A stretch of 64,000 bases of DNA, from the NCBI GenBank assembly GCA_027943335.1, contig BSBK01001157.1, positions 1 to 64,000 of the forward strand, written 5' to 3'. Every line of letters starts with the position of its first letter. Position 1 is the first letter of the stretch. Origin of the DNA: Chamaecyparis obtusa. Taxonomy: Eukaryota; Streptophyta; Pinopsida; Cupressales; Cupressaceae. A program made the position numbers and the translations under genes. The notes below the pieces were generated by a model, which saw nothing but the letters and a program-made list of their open reading frames with translations, searched no databases and was not told where the DNA came from. This document shows positions 23,420-37,175 of the stretch, one piece after another.

Positions 23420-24926
23420 AAATACATAAAAAACATTCAAGGCAAGGAACATCAGGTGAAAAATAGTGGACATATCATAATCAATGCAGCCCTTATAGTG
23501 ATCAGAATATGAAGATTTGATTCATGAGTCAAACCAAGAGCAGCCAATGATTAACATTGATAAAAAGCACCAAGGGAAGTTTTAACAAAGAATATAACAA
23601 TGACACTGTCAAAGTGAGAATATGATGTTTGAGGGAAGCAACAGTCACATGCACTGTTAAAGCAAAAGGAAGGCAATATTAGTGCAGTCCAGTGATATGA
23701 GGTCCATCAAATCGGGGCTCAAACAGTAAAGAGGCTGCTAAAGGGCAGAGATGAGATCATAACAGTGACAATATAAATGCTACCAGATTGTGCAAAGGTC
23801 AAAAGGTAGATATATCATATAACAGAGAGATGATTTCACTGTCTTGAATAAAGAATCACAATACAACTATCAGTGATCAGGTGAAGACTCTTAAGGGTAC
23901 ACGACAATACAAATGCTGGATCTAAAGGGTTGTGGTTGACTGTTGACAGTAGATGCAATAAGCACAAAAATCACTATCTTAAGGGCAAAAATATGATCGT
24001 GAAGACAAGAATGATTTGTAGTAATAATGAGCCCAAATATTTAATGTGATAACAGTTCCATTTACTTTTTTATCAGATAGGCTGTACAATGCTACTTACA
24101 ATTCTTTGATATGTAGTTATTGATAGACCATACCTTCTTTTGAGAGACCCTATTTTGATAATTTTAAAGGGTAACTTCTTCCAATACCTCTAATAAAAGA
24201 AGATGATGCTTCTTATTATCAGAATTGCCACCTTCTTCAGCGTTCTGATCTTTCTCTGACTTTCAGTCATCATTGGTTGTTGTCATGCATTTTTCATTTG
24301 GATCTCCTTGCCTATTAAATTCAGCTTGTAAAGTATCAATAATAATTCTATGAATTCAATTAGATAAAAAAAAAATTCACAAGATCAGAGAAAGCTTGTA
24401 TTTTTTGTACATACAACGTTGTAGAAAAAAAATCTCAGCACTAAAGAAAAATTTAAAATCATTATTTTTCAGTACAATCTCATTTTACATGTAATTCCAA
24501 AGAAGTAATAAGGAAAAAAAATTAACAGGCCCATTCCATATAAATATCTACAAATAATTGCCACTTATTTAAATTAAAACAGAATATTTTCCTTTACAAT
24601 ATCTACCAAGAGCAGTACCCCACAAACAAATTTAACATACCTGATCCCAAAATGGTACTAGAATACTAGAATCGAATTCTTGACAAGCATATACATCTAT
24701 TTGTTGGAGAAACTATTGTTGTATTCATTCCGAATTGTTTTAACAACTTGTTAATCAAATCAGAACATATTAATCAAATCAGATGGTGGCCGATAGGTTG
24801 AAGAAAAATAGCAGGAGAGGGTTGGAAGAATTAGTGTTACTGCTTAATCTGCCAAGTTTTCACAGATTTCCTAAAATGATGTGAAGGACGACTTCGTGTA
24901 AAATACTCCAAATCATTTTAGCGAGA
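23420..24926. other. Non-coding stretch upstream of the TANGLED1-like frame
   Basis: No gene or repeat family was recognised. If the TANGLED1 copy came with its own 5' flank, it would lie here, but no clear TATA box was identified. Confidence 0.4.
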
Positions 24927-26825
24927 ATGGTTACAAAGAGTCCGCCGAGAGATGTGTTCCATGCATTTGACAAAATGTGCGAGCAATCTTTGCTCCTCAA
25001 ACAAACTGTTCACAAGGTTGACAGAGCAATGGCACGGTTGCGAGAGATTCAATCAACAGTACGAGGAAATAAAGGTCAATTGTGGGTGAGCAATGACATA
25101 AGCCCCGTTAGTACCAGAGAATATATGAGAATAAGCCAGGTGCAAAAACGGGTATCCTTAAGGACTCAGGATTCAACAAAGAGAGCTACTGGTGGAAGTA
25201 ACGGAACACACACTAAGAAATCTCTCCAGCCATTCAATTCAGCTGAAACGGACAGCAACATACCTCCTGGGGAATGGAGGAGATGGTCTTTGCCAGCGGC
25301 ACTTGTCCAATAGGCTATCGGCGAAATCGTGGAAGCTAGTAATTTTGCTAAGGGCGTTGTCGGCATTTTTTATGATGCTACTTTTGATAAGTTAGTACAG
25401 GATCCGAAAACACCACAAAGTGCCTTAAATGATGTCAATTTGGTGGAAAAGCTACAGAAAAATGAGGTCCTTTCAGTGCGTAGAAATAATGGCAGGCAAC
25501 TCAATCATACTGAACATTGGAACTTCAACGCTACACAGTCGACTCCACCAACAACATGTCAATTTGTGTCCTTGTGCTTGCAGAATGATGACTCCTTTAA
25601 TGGTATAGATGGGTTAGAGCCAGGGAATGCAGACAAGAAGCCTTCAACTAGGAAAGGTCACAAGGTTGCCCACAAGTTTAGAATGATAACTCCTGAGAAC
25701 AAAGTGAATGCTTTGTCCTCTCGAGCTGCTTCATCTTCATTAGAACTCCATCGGAGAGCAGAGAAACAACAGCTACGGACAAGAGCAAGAGCTGAATTAT
25801 CACAGGCAGGTACAAGAGTTCAAACACAAATGAAATTTCATACTTCTAACTATGCTGATAAGTATAGGAAGAATGTAAAGGTTGTAGCATCAGCACTGGT
25901 TTCTTGCTACAATTCTCCTACAAGGTCAATTGGGGAACATAAAACTCTACTGAAAGTTGATCAGATTACTCCCCGATGAAAGCCATGGATTTCTCATCCT
26001 AAGCCCGTCAAGGCCATCATTTTTCCTAATCCGGCTTCCATTCCCTCACCTTCAGATTCTCGAAATAGTTTGGGGAAGCTTTCAAAGAAGGGATTTGACA
26101 ATCCAAAACTGAAAGTGTTTTCTAGAAGTGGAAAGGAAAATGTACCACTTACACCAAAAATGGGTACTTCATCCACTTTAAGTACTTCAAAAATAAAAGA
26201 ACATTCTTCTCTGCTGAAAGTACCCATGCAAACACCTAGTAGGATGATTAAGCAAGCTTCTACAACATCTCATCCTACTAGAAATGCTCATCCCTCTATT
26301 ACAAATCAGAAAAATCCCTTCAAAGTTTCCAAGTTGTTATCTCCCTCAAAAAGCAAGAGTCCCAAGCACTGCTCATCCTCAAAGAAACCAATTTGGTTCC
26401 ATAGAAGCCATATTGCATTACATTCATCTTTGACTCCTGCCACTCGCAACATAAGTCTACTTTCAAGACAGAGGATTCATTCGCCAGTGCAACCTTTACC
26501 TTCTCTCATATCTAAATTACCTTCTAGGAGGAAGAGGAACTCTAGTCCCGTGCCCAATACTCATGTTGATTTGAATAAAAAATTTGAATCATGTTCCATG
26601 GAAGATGATTCTCCCAGTGAAATTGGTGAATCCAAGGAATCAATTGCAACAAGGGTTCTTCCCTTGCCTCCTGCTCGGGTGAAAACATTGCCAATGGATT
26701 TTATCAAAGATAATTGCATAAAACCCTTGAATTCAAAATCTGCGAATTTTTGTGTGGATGCAATGCCACATAAAAATCATTTTGTTGATCATGGTGTTGA
26801 GGTTTTAGGATCATTGCAAATGTAA
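24927..26825 (+). pseudogene. TAN1: Captured TANGLED1-like gene with two in-frame stops
   Basis: TANGLED1 is a plant microtubule-binding protein that marks the cortical division site and guides the phragmoplast. Three open pieces (24927-25313, 25314-25979, 25980-26825) share one frame and make 632 codons plus a TAA, interrupted by TAG at 25311 and TGA at 25977. The N-terminal part carries the family blocks TVHKVDRAMARLREIQ (residues 27-42), SPVSTREYMRIS (59-70) and GEWRRWSLPAALV (115-127). After the first stop come AIGEIVEASNFAKG and DPKTPQ. After the second stop a PWISHPKPVKAIIFPNP block matches the conserved mid-region. The C-terminal half is basic, Ser/Pro-rich and poorly conserved, as in the family. 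No introns are evident. Arabidopsis TAN1 is shorter (about 480 residues). Without the two stops it would look complete. It lies inside CACTA-1. Confidence 0.8.
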
Positions 26826-27308
26826 TAGCACTAGTTCATTGTATGTGTTTTCCAAATGCAACAATCTCTTGCATTTATATTAAGAATGAGCCAAGAAGAG
26901 ACATGTCCCTTCAAGGGACATGTCTATTCATTATTATGTAATAAATATAATGACAATTATGATTATATATATACATACATATATATATAATATCTCTTGA
27001 GTACTATATTAATTTCTCTAATATTTACATAATAATAATAATATATATTTTATCAATTTAACTATTTAGTTATTATGAAAATAATTATAATCTAACTTTG
27101 TATATACATATATATATCAATGTATATAGTAATATCAATTATTATATATATTGATCTATATATGTATATATAATAAATCATTTCTTATAATAATCATATA
27201 GTCAGTATTATTTATCTGAGCGATGCTACAAAGATTAACACATGGTCACTCAATTATCTACCCAAATAGCGACCTCTTAAACTCATTGAAAAAAATACTA
27301 ATTTCAGT
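26826..27308. other. AT-rich stretch downstream of the TANGLED1-like frame
   Basis: Positions 26935-27190 are almost entirely A and T with many TATATA runs. A short inverted repeat (AAGGGACATGTC, near 26903-26925) lies just after the frame. No gene is seen. Confidence 0.6.
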
Positions 27309-27566
27309 GGTAAAAGAATTAACAACATTAGTGCATCAGACGCAGAATTTTCCACACGAAGAAACGGTCAGCAATCAGAAGGAAAAGAGAACATAATTTA
27401 CAGTGAAGCAGAGGAGCATGATGTAATTCTGGAAAGGACAAATCCAGTTCTCAGAAGAAGCTGGTCCTTTGGACATGAAAAGTCTACAGGTGGTCATTTC
27501 CCCTTTTTAAAGTATGTCTGGGGATTTATGAATATGAACACAAATGTGAGAAACACTACTAGATGA
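27309..27566 (+). pseudogene. Exon-like open stretch, unidentified
   Basis: A frame open for 85 codons follows a good acceptor-like TTTCAG at 27302-27307 and ends in TGA at 27564. The first 60 codons have coding-like composition (EGKENIIYSEAEEHDVILE, NPVLRRSWSFGHEKS), and a possible donor AG-GTGGTC lies near 27492. I do not recognise the protein. It may be a captured exon of the same or another gene. A chance open frame is the alternative. Confidence 0.35.
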
Positions 27567-28100
27567 TAATGTGGTTGCAGTTCAGCTGAGGTCACAACTA
27601 GCATCAAGAATATTAATCAATTTCTTGAGGCCTGTCAAATAAACGTTTCAGGTTTTGCAAAAAGTTGTTGTGCCTTCTCAACAAGCAATCTTGGCGGTAA
27701 TGGAGAGCATCTAAAATGCGTAATTCCTGTAGTCTCTCAGTGGATTGATGAATATACAGCAATTGCAAGTAGCATTTAATGTATTCCTTAAGTGTCCCAG
27801 CAGTGAAGGAACCAATGCTTGCTGAGGATGACGGTGTTTGTTATATTGATTTCCTTGCATGCTTAGCTTTTTGCTTTTCTTTGAAAGTGACATTTTGCAT
27901 ACATTCATCTATAAAAGAAAGGCAGGGGCATGAATGATTCATATTCATTAATTTTAGTTTTGAGCTAGTGCAACATATTTCTTTTCAGATTATGTGTTTG
28001 TAGAATCTTGTATTCATAATCAAAAGTTTAGTGAGAGTTATCAAGTTTAGGTTTCCTAGCAATTAGGATTTATTTTTCCAAAGTATTGAACCTACTTACC
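27567..28100. other. Non-coding, no feature recognised
   Basis: Only a short open frame (27711-27908, minus strand) without recognisable motifs is present. Confidence 0.4.
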
Positions 28101-28140
28101 ATGGTGTGAAAATTTAACATGGTATCAGAGTAGAGAACCT
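28090..28140 (+). mobile_element. Possible LTR end plus primer-binding site relic
   Basis: ACATGGTATCAGAGTAGAGAACC (around 28116-28138) is a near-exact initiator-Met primer-binding site of the kind that follows Copia and some Gypsy LTRs. No coding domains follow, so this is a truncated relic. Confidence 0.5.
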
Positions 28141-29700
28141 GATATATTCCTGAACCATGGTGTCAGATTGGAATAGGGTATTGAGGTCGTGGCTACATGT
28201 AGATAAACTATAGACATTGAAACAGACAAACAAACAGACAAACTCATACTATGCTAACTATGAGTCCTACACTACCCATTCTTTATAGTGCATCTGCTAA
28301 CCCAAAAATTGTAGTCTTGCTTACCATTCTTAGAGTTGTCCACCGTCCACACTCTCTAAAAACTATCTCAATTGTGTCATTCATCCTAACCATTAAACCT
28401 ATATCATGTTGCTGGAGATAATATGACAAATGTTTTAAATTTTTTGTGACTGAGATTGGATAACAGTTGATTGCCCTAAATGTGTAACAACATTTGAAGA
28501 TCAACCATCTTCCTTGGAATTTGTCACACTGAAAACAATAAAAGTAGAGATAAGTAAGTTACAAATACATATAGCTAATGTTTTGAATAGAATATAACCA
28601 ATGTTCAATGGCTGTAAGTCTGGATCATCCACAACTTAAAATCTTTTATAGGCCACATTTGGGAGTTTACTTTTAAAATTATTCCTTATATTTTGACCCC
28701 TCTATGTTTCCATTGTATTTAAATTATTAGCTAGTTGCTATGCATGCAGTTTGATTGCGAATTGAGATAATAATGCTAGTTAAAAGCATATGAGATGCAT
28801 CACTGACAGCGTCTGGAATGAAAATACCAGTTAAAATAAATGATATACATTGCTAAGGAATCAATGATATGTAGATAAATTACTGTGAGCTTTACATCTT
28901 TAGTATCTTGTTTTTCAATTTTGTTGTTTTTGTGTTGTTTTCTTGTTCAGCTATTTCGTAGTTATTTCTAATTTAATATTTTGGAGTTTGTAGTTTTATT
29001 TACTTTAAGAGTTCTTTATGATCTTTATGTTATCTTTTAAAAGTTTCATATTAATGTCTTTTTTAGCCTTTTATTTGGTGCTCATGACATCATTTATGCT
29101 TCTCCCTTCTCTCATTTTTGGTCATGGCACTAAATATAATTACCACTAAATTATGTCAAGGAGTAAGGCACTGCAGGTAGATCAAGGATGTCAATTGATG
29201 AGTGCATGGTAAGAACGATTGTTGATAATTGGATAACTCAATGAGATAAACTGATGATTGACAAAATGCAGACAAATGCTGGTGAGAAGAGGACCTTAAT
29301 TGGAAGGGACCATAAAAAAGAGAAAATAGGACATTGAAGAGACTTAAAGATACTTGTAATAACAATCCATGAGGCTATGAATCTATTAAAATGACCTATG
29401 GAAACTAACTTTGACTGGTTATTGTGGATTAGAGGAGGCCATTACATCAACAGTAGTAGATAGTGGAATTGAGCATCATAACACATTGTTGATGACCATT
29501 ATATGATGAGAGCTCAAGAGAGTGCCTAAAATAAATGTGGTCTCATGGAATGTCATGATTGTAGGATATGTACACCATTTCTTGGTCATATTAATCAAAC
29601 ACCAATACAAACTCATAAATCAGATCTGGGCAGCTAGCATGCCAACTGTTTGACGAAATGTCAAACTACCAAAACATAAAACTTAGGCCAGAATTACTAA
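28141..29700. other. Non-coding cargo of CACTA-1
   Basis: No recognisable gene. This could be the decayed interior of the LTR element whose primer site lies at 28116. Confidence 0.4.
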
Positions 29701-29704
29701 GGTT

Positions 29705-29735
29705 TCTTATAGTGGTATTAGAGCCACACATCCTG
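29705..29735 (+). mobile_element. Second LTR primer-site relic
   Basis: ATAGTGGTATTAGAGCCACA at about 29710-29729 matches the primer-binding region of LTR elements with one change. The 600 bases downstream have weak open frames (29777-30205) but no recognisable gag or pol. Confidence 0.45.
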
Positions 29736-32700
29736 CCAACCTGAGAGGTGATAGTGGTGCGTGTCTGGTAACACTATTGCACGACAAGCAATATAACATA
29801 GTGAAAACAAGTGCACGATTGATTGGAATTGATTCTATGAAACCCTCGGGAGATTGGTTCTCACCGATATTTAATCAAGTTGTGCATGTAAATCAGCCTT
29901 TGATACTTCACCAACCTACCACATTTTCTTGCCATTCAGCTACATACCTCTTCAGCCATCTAATCAGCAGTAAATAGTTGATCAACATCCACAGCAACAC
30001 AATCCACACATGGATCAATGTTGAGGTCCAGAGAATGATGTGTATACTGGCTCTCTACCTTCTTTTCATGCAAATAAAGATTATATCACTCAAAGACAAG
30101 GTCATTCAACCAATTTTGGTTAAAGTTGTTGCACTTCTTTGGGTGAATGGGATTAAAAATACTCTAATTGCCCTCACGCCTAAAAATGCTACAAGATTGG
30201 ATTAAAATATGGGAAGCTTTTGAAGATTCCATCTTGTAGTGTCAAAATCTTCCCACTAGAAATTCACAAAGATAATACTTTGTAAGGAGTTTAGTAAACT
30301 AGTGGAGTTTTTGTCCCCATTTGCCAACTACATACACTAACTAATGATTCTGACACCTGAAATTAAAGAATGGATGAAAATGAAATTACAAAATTAAACT
30401 AAACTGGAAATCTCAAAAAAAAGAATAACCGTCACAATACTTTCCATTAAGGGTTTCTCATTAGGAGTGTTTCAAGGAATAAATAAATTGAAATTATCGC
30501 TGCCAACACCGGGGCTACTTAATATTGTACCTATGGCCCAATAGTAGAAGAGAATCCCCCTATGTTTCCCTTAGCATCTAACCCTATAGAACTAAAAATT
30601 GGAATTGAAGCTTTTATTGCCTAGACTGATATCTTTTTCTCATATTTCTTCCACTCAAATGCTGAAAGAAGAGCTTTCACCTCATTCTCAACCTCAATGG
30701 ATCTCAATCTCTATGTTAAATCCATGCAAAATGACATTTCACATGAATTATGCCTCCTCTCATATCCTTGATAAAATAATTTGCACATAACAATTTGTTT
30801 CTCTATACCTTCTTTCCCATGCTTCCAACAGTGTCCTAGGCGTTCCAATTATCCTACTTGTGGATGCCATATTCTTTTCAGGAAAAGGGAAATAATTCCT
30901 AGAGAAAGAAAAATAATAAAAATCAATACCCCGACAGCCTAGATGCTGGAACTAAATAAAATATAAAATGCTCATTACAAGCTACAGTCCATGACATTCA
31001 TCAAAATTTCTCTTAACAAAAATATTGAAACTTTTTGATATGAACAAAAATCTTCACTACAGTGTACCTGTGGGCTCGGAGTCGTGACAATTTAATTAAG
31101 AAAAATAAAAATGAGAATTTAGAATTAGAAGCCTAGGACATACCTGATTTTGAAACCCTGAAAGTGAAAATTGAAAGCCTTAAGGAAGCTTGAAATTTGC
31201 ATAAACAACAATTATGCAACACGAAATGGAAAAATGCAAACAGAGCAACAGACCTAGCCTTGTAATATGTGCCTGCCAGCATAAATAAACTGCAGAGTGC
31301 AGATCTACAATTTCGTGGCAAATCCAAACAAGTGACCTCACACAAGCACTAAGCACTGTAAATGCAACTTAGAAATGCATTGTCGAATAGCAAAAATGCC
31401 TAACAAACTTTATGACCTCTTAAGCAGCTGACGAATTTTTCGAGTGGCAAGTTATGTCAGTCTTCTTCCTAAGGCAAGTTTTCCAACAAAAAATGTGGCA
31501 AGTTTTTTAATAACCAGGCCTTCAGTTATTCCTGTGAGTACTAATTACCTTCTAGACAGAAGAGTACTCGTAGACTTTTGCAACTTCTCAACAGACGAGT
31601 ACTCTTAGATTTTTGCAACTATGGTTACTCTCAAAGGCTACCCTTTGTTCCACTCCCAAATACAGTTTTGGAACCAAATTTGACACTTCAATTGGGTGGA
31701 AAGGAGACCGGGAGACAACATTGAATTTACTAAATCTACCATTCCCCAATGGGACAGCATTGACACATGTGGCTAAACTAACACTTTCTGCCCCATGCTC
31801 TTGCAAAGACTTGCCTTTAGCCCCTAATGAAAGATACTCCCATTCTTACAAAATATGTTGCACTTTAGAAGCCTCTCTTTCCCACTCATATTAGATTCAA
31901 AATTATGTTCACACTTGGTACCAAAAATTCACCTTGCTCTATGAATTTTTCTTCTTCCAAGATTGCAGTGGATTATATTTATTTTATCCTAATTAGATAT
32001 GGAGATGTTTTACAATCCGATATAACATGAATTAAGAACATGCTATAATTATCTTCCCAATTTTCACTCATGTCCTTTATATGTTATATTCTCTTGAATG
32101 TTTTTGTAATCCACAGGCATTACAGGTCAGAGAGTTTTCTTTCTTTTTCTGTTTCTTCATTAAGTTTTGATGATACACCAAGATGAGATACCTTGAACTT
32201 GAAAATGGGCATTGAATAGCAGTATGCACCTATTAGCATCAAGTTGGTAAAGTAAGACAACAAGCTATTGAGTGATGGGAATGTCTAGTTTCATTGGGCC
32301 AATGGAACTTATATGAGGTTTCTTATAGTGAAAGTGCTACGTCTTTACATGGTATCTTAAAATTGTCCTCGAAAATTAAAAACTAACAACTTATCTAGTA
32401 GAAATTTTAATAGACATAGTAATAAGCACAATCGATAAGGATGCTCACAAACTACAATCCTAGATGATGAGACCCTTTCTTGAACTTCAATACAAAAATC
32501 ACCTGACATATCAGAATGTTTAATTTGAGAAAATCATGTAACATGACCTCACTAATAAAATGAATGATAGACATGCAACTAAACATGTTTGATTCTGCTT
32601 GATAGAAAACATTTTTTTCCTTCTGTACCTATCATGTTTCATTAATAATAATATATGAAAGTGAGAAAAATTCACTTGGAAAGACTCCAGTAGACTGTTG

Positions 32701-35700
32701 GAGGGTTTGAACTAGGTGAAAATATTTGCAGTTGTTCCCATATTTGCAGAAACCCTAAAAAAAAAAGAATCCTCATTGGGTCATTGTCTTCTTTCAATTA
32801 CATCCTACAACACTGTAAATACGAAAGATTCTTTACAAGACCATTACGTCATCAATTAGAATACTCCCTTGGAGTCAACATATGTCTTTTTCAAATTATA
32901 AGCTTTGCACAAGTTTTTATTCAAAACAAATTATACTAAAAGGAAGTCAAACAAAATTTATCAGTGAAATGAAGGATCCAATTCTATATTATTGCACGAA
33001 TTAAAGGAAGAAAACAAATTATAATTAATTAATAATGGAACCAGTTAAAATCAAATCATTCAGCATATGTATGCCATCACTTTGATGTGTACACCATGCA
33101 ATGCTCCAAATGTCAATTATTGCACATCCAAAATGGCTGTCTGTTAGCCTCTGGATGCATAAACCATCTCAATTAGTGATTTTCTTTAAATATAATATTT
33201 TCTTATTTTGTTGGATATTACCATAATATACCAGCAACAAGTGTATGTGGAGCTATATAAAATTTAAAAGTAAAGCAAGCAACATCAATATGACGCCTTC
33301 CTGCAATGATAATGCATGCTAAAGGAAATGAGTACAATTATAAAAGGGGCAACTTGTGCGCATACAATACAGCTTGGAACTAGCTTAAACATGGTGCACC
33401 ACTTTGCATATGGTCTAAAAGAATACAAAAGCATCATTTAGAAGATTGGTGACAACACTATACAAGGGGTGTAGTAATTTGTAGGCTCAGGTCAACAATT
33501 GAAGAGGTTTGACCTGTTAAAAGATGATGAGGCATTTGATATCCTGCATAGCAATCCAACATATGGTGCTTCCATTTAAACATGGAATACCAATTTACCA
33601 AATATAAGCAGCAACAATTGAAAGCCTAAAAAATATTGAACATGGTATCATCCTGTCAAACTTAACTAACAAAATAAATGATGTAAAAGTGGTGCTATTA
33701 AAGGAATAGTGCAGAAGATTTTACATATAGCATACTATTCTAAAATGGTATGAATGTTTCTTAATAGAGTGCAAAAAATGAGAATGGTACCTGGAAAGTT
33801 TACATGGGGTGCAAATGATCCTTTGAGCAATTGTATCTCATTTTCTTGTGAACCTCAATGTGGTTGGCACAAATGTGTCACTTTCCTTTTCTTCTTGTAT
33901 TTCCATTGCATGTGTTTATTTTGGTGATTGATGTGGCATCCTCATTTTTCTAGAAGTGTTCTCTTCCCCTCAGTAGACAGAAAGTTAGAAGTGACAAAGG
34001 GTTCACTATGCTAGTTCATCACCTATGTTGATGTTTGGTTTGATGCACCAAAATATTGTAACATGTGTCAGCCAAAGCTAGAATGCTAATGTTCATTGGG
34101 GCGAGTAGAGTTAACGTTGGGTAATGCATGGCATGTGTACCTTCTCCTAGAGTATTGTGTGGACTTTTGGACCTAGCCTATTACACGTTTGGTTTAATGT
34201 TTATTTTTATGGCTGACTTGCAGATATTGTTATTATGTATACGCTGACAATTGACAAATGATTGTAATCATCACTATAATACATATATATAGTGGATCTA
34301 AGTTCATTCCTAGTGTGACTGTTAGTGTTGATGTGCAAGTATGTGTGCGATGCTCAATAAGGAAGCATGATTATTGAGTGTAGTCGTACTTAAAGATCAC
34401 ATAGATTGAGTGAATGTCCTGATGTATATCAGACTTGATAGAGGTTAACATTTGTAATGAAACTTTTGGGGTTTATCTTAATTTAGTTCTGAAACATTAA
34501 TTACAACTTGAGATGAGAATTGCAATACACTTATAAATATAAATTTATAAAAAATGAAGACATTTCATTATAATATTCAGTTTAAAATTCTAAAATAATT
34601 CAGAAGATAGAATGTATCTTGATTTAGACCCAAGTGTTAGGATCATATATAGTTTATTACTTATAATTCTGAAAACTTACTCCTTGATTGAATGCTTATG
34701 ATTCTCCTCCTTATTTTATGCTCAATACCTTCATTCCTTTAATACTGCAGAAAATTGTGAAGTCTTATAAATAAGACAATTTTCTTTATATATACCCTTA
34801 TTTATGAATAGTTGATCTTATTTGGTATTTGTCCTTCCTTTAGTTAATGGTTGGATATATCTTTCAATCTAGATTTTATCCTCTCTTCCAATCACTTCAA
34901 CTGTTTCTGTATCCTTATATGCAGATCTGACTGCAGTTATTTTATTCTTTTTTCTGTCTATGTGCCACTAATATCTGATACTTCCTCCAAACTGTGATAA
35001 TCTACATCAACTTATTAAGTGCCACGGTCGATGGACTTTCATTCAAAATGTAAGATGATGGCATCACATATTAATTTCCTTATGTCTCCCCCAAAACTCC
35101 AAATATTGAAAAATTTAATGTATGGTGAACCTTGCCACTATGAAATATATCATTGAATATATTATTCACTCTTTATATCATTGAATATATTATTCACTCT
35201 TTATGATAGTGGCAAGCATAAGTCTTATAGATAAGTTCTGCAATAACCATATAGTCTGCAACCTTAGGACATTAATCTTAAGACATCATCAATCATATTA
35301 TTATTCCACCTGTGACATATATTTAACCATAGAAAGACACACTAGACATGTATGCAAAACATGTAAACATATACAAGGCATGCTAAGTGTTTGACACAAT
35401 GCCTCAGACGCCTGGTTTGATGGATTGAAATTACTACAGTATTAAGGAAAATATATATATATATATAAAATGTCTTGACAAACTTTCAAGCAAATGCAAC
35501 TGGCAGATGAAAAGACAGGCATAACCCTTACTGACATTATCTGCACTTAGGCCAAAACAAAAGCCTCAGAACAGGGTATCCATATTCATGAAAGCAAAAT
35601 GGAAGGGCACCTTAATTGTTTGGCAGCACAGCAAACAAAACACCATCTACTGCAAAAGAAAAAATTCTAAGAATAAAAAAATTGCCATAGTTAACTGCCT

Positions 35701-35942
35701 ATGAGTCTGGAAAAGTAAGGCTGGGGAGACAATGGGAGATTAGTTAAGGAAGAAGACATCAACACCACCATTATCACTGTGGGAAGTTTTTGAAGGAAAA
35801 GAAAACTTAAGAAATTAATAAATTAATATCAATACAAACACATATTCAGAATTCTAAGTATTAATTATTCAAACAATTGTCCATTGGTGATTCTAGGGCT
35901 TAAATTATAAAATAAAACTATTTAATTTCAATAACTATTTCA
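29736..35942. other. Long non-coding interior of CACTA-1
   Basis: About 6.2 kb without a recognised gene. Short open frames at 30599-30790, 31133-31345 and 31588-31894 carry no motifs that I can place. A 30-bp direct repeat (TATATCATTGAATATATTATTCACTC type) occurs at 35147-35204. Confidence 0.45.
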
Positions 35943-37175
35943 ATGCATGAGGTTCACAAGCATTCCATTGAAAGGAAATCTGATGCTGTCATGATTACTA
36001 TTTCTGATATGGGTTTTGTGGAGGTTATTAGTACGTGTAAAGGAGATGACAGGATGGATGCCAAGGAACAAGAAGTACAAGATTGTCAATGTACAAATTC
36101 CACCGTAGTAGATGATTGCCAAGTTAGCTCCAGTCAATAATACTTGATAACCCTTCTCAAGATATGTCTATAGTTCTGCCTTCTGACTCTGATGAAGTAT
36201 TAAAAATAAATAATGAAAAGGCAGACAAAAATAGTTCAAGTCATGCTGAGGGAGCTCTTCCAAAGAAGGGAGCAAGATATATATTTATTCACATAGGTTC
36301 TCAAGCTTCAGAATCGGGCAATAAAAATATCTAGAGAAGATCATAGATAGCAATTGGATTGGAAGAGGCTTGGAAGGATAGGCATGCTCAAGCAAATGTT
36401 GATGAGGATAGTTTAAAATCATCTGCTTGTTCATTGAATTCATTGATTAATAATGGAGACTTCAAATCATAAAATCAAGAACATTCTCGGGAATTAAATA
36501 AGCACCATACAAGTAAAGCACTATCAAAAGAAAAAGAAAATAAGATGCAGAAAGATGCACTGTCAAAGCAAAATAGTGAGCTTAAGGCTTCTAGAGTCAT
36601 GTATGCTCACAAAAAGCTACCAAACTCTCCATTGTTGAAAAATGGTTGTAATTTATAAGGTGAAAGCAAGGGAAAATTGTTATATTGAGTTGCATTTGGG
36701 TGGATCAATGAGTGAAGGCACAAGCAATCCCAAGCTTGTTCCATTCATAAAGATAGCAATGTTGGTGACCCCAATTGTACAAAGTTATGGGCTTCAGCAC
36801 CGACTGCACTATTGAATCATAATAATATAGAAAAGGTGGCTGACAAAGTTGAAAAGCTCATTGATGTACCCAAGGTTGATTTAATAAATAATTTCCCCAA
36901 GATGGAGAGACTGGCTTCCATGACTTCAGCTTTTTGGAATCAGGAAGGAATTCAAAAATCAGATGAACTAATTGAAAATAATGTTTCAAGAAGATTTGAT
37001 ATTTTCTTTAAAGAGAAGGTACAACTTTCTCAGACACAGCTCTCGCACAAAAAGAGTTGACGCTTCGAGAAGTCAATCAGGAATACTCCAAATTGTTGAA
37101 AATAAAACTGAAACTTGTCCAAGAATATCTGATTGATTGGCAAGCTAGAAAATGCTTGATATCAACTGTTGCTTG
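35943..37175 (+). pseudogene. Unidentified captured gene fragment
   Basis: Coding-like sequence runs for about 1.2 kb. An open piece starts at 35943 (65 codons). A lysine-, serine- and asparagine-rich part with several stops follows (36145-36800), then an open piece at 36812-37060 with motifs VADKVEKLIDVPK and MTSAFWNQEG. After a one-base shift in an A-run at about 37050 the frame continues as ELTLREVNQEYSKLLKIKL and LVQEYLIDWQARKC. The last 40 residues look like a coiled coil. I cannot name the family. The style resembles a plant regulatory or cytoskeletal protein C-terminus. Stops, the frameshift and its position inside CACTA-1 argue for a captured, dead copy. Confidence 0.5.

Noticed and set aside
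24927..26825. TANGLED1-like frame as a functional gene read through its stops
   Set aside because: Two unrelated stops and residence in a transposon make decay the simpler explanation; no read-through signal was seen.
31588..31894. Overlapping ORFs on both strands as a captured gene
   Set aside because: Neither strand shows a recognisable motif and the two frames are shadows of one another; evidence is too weak.
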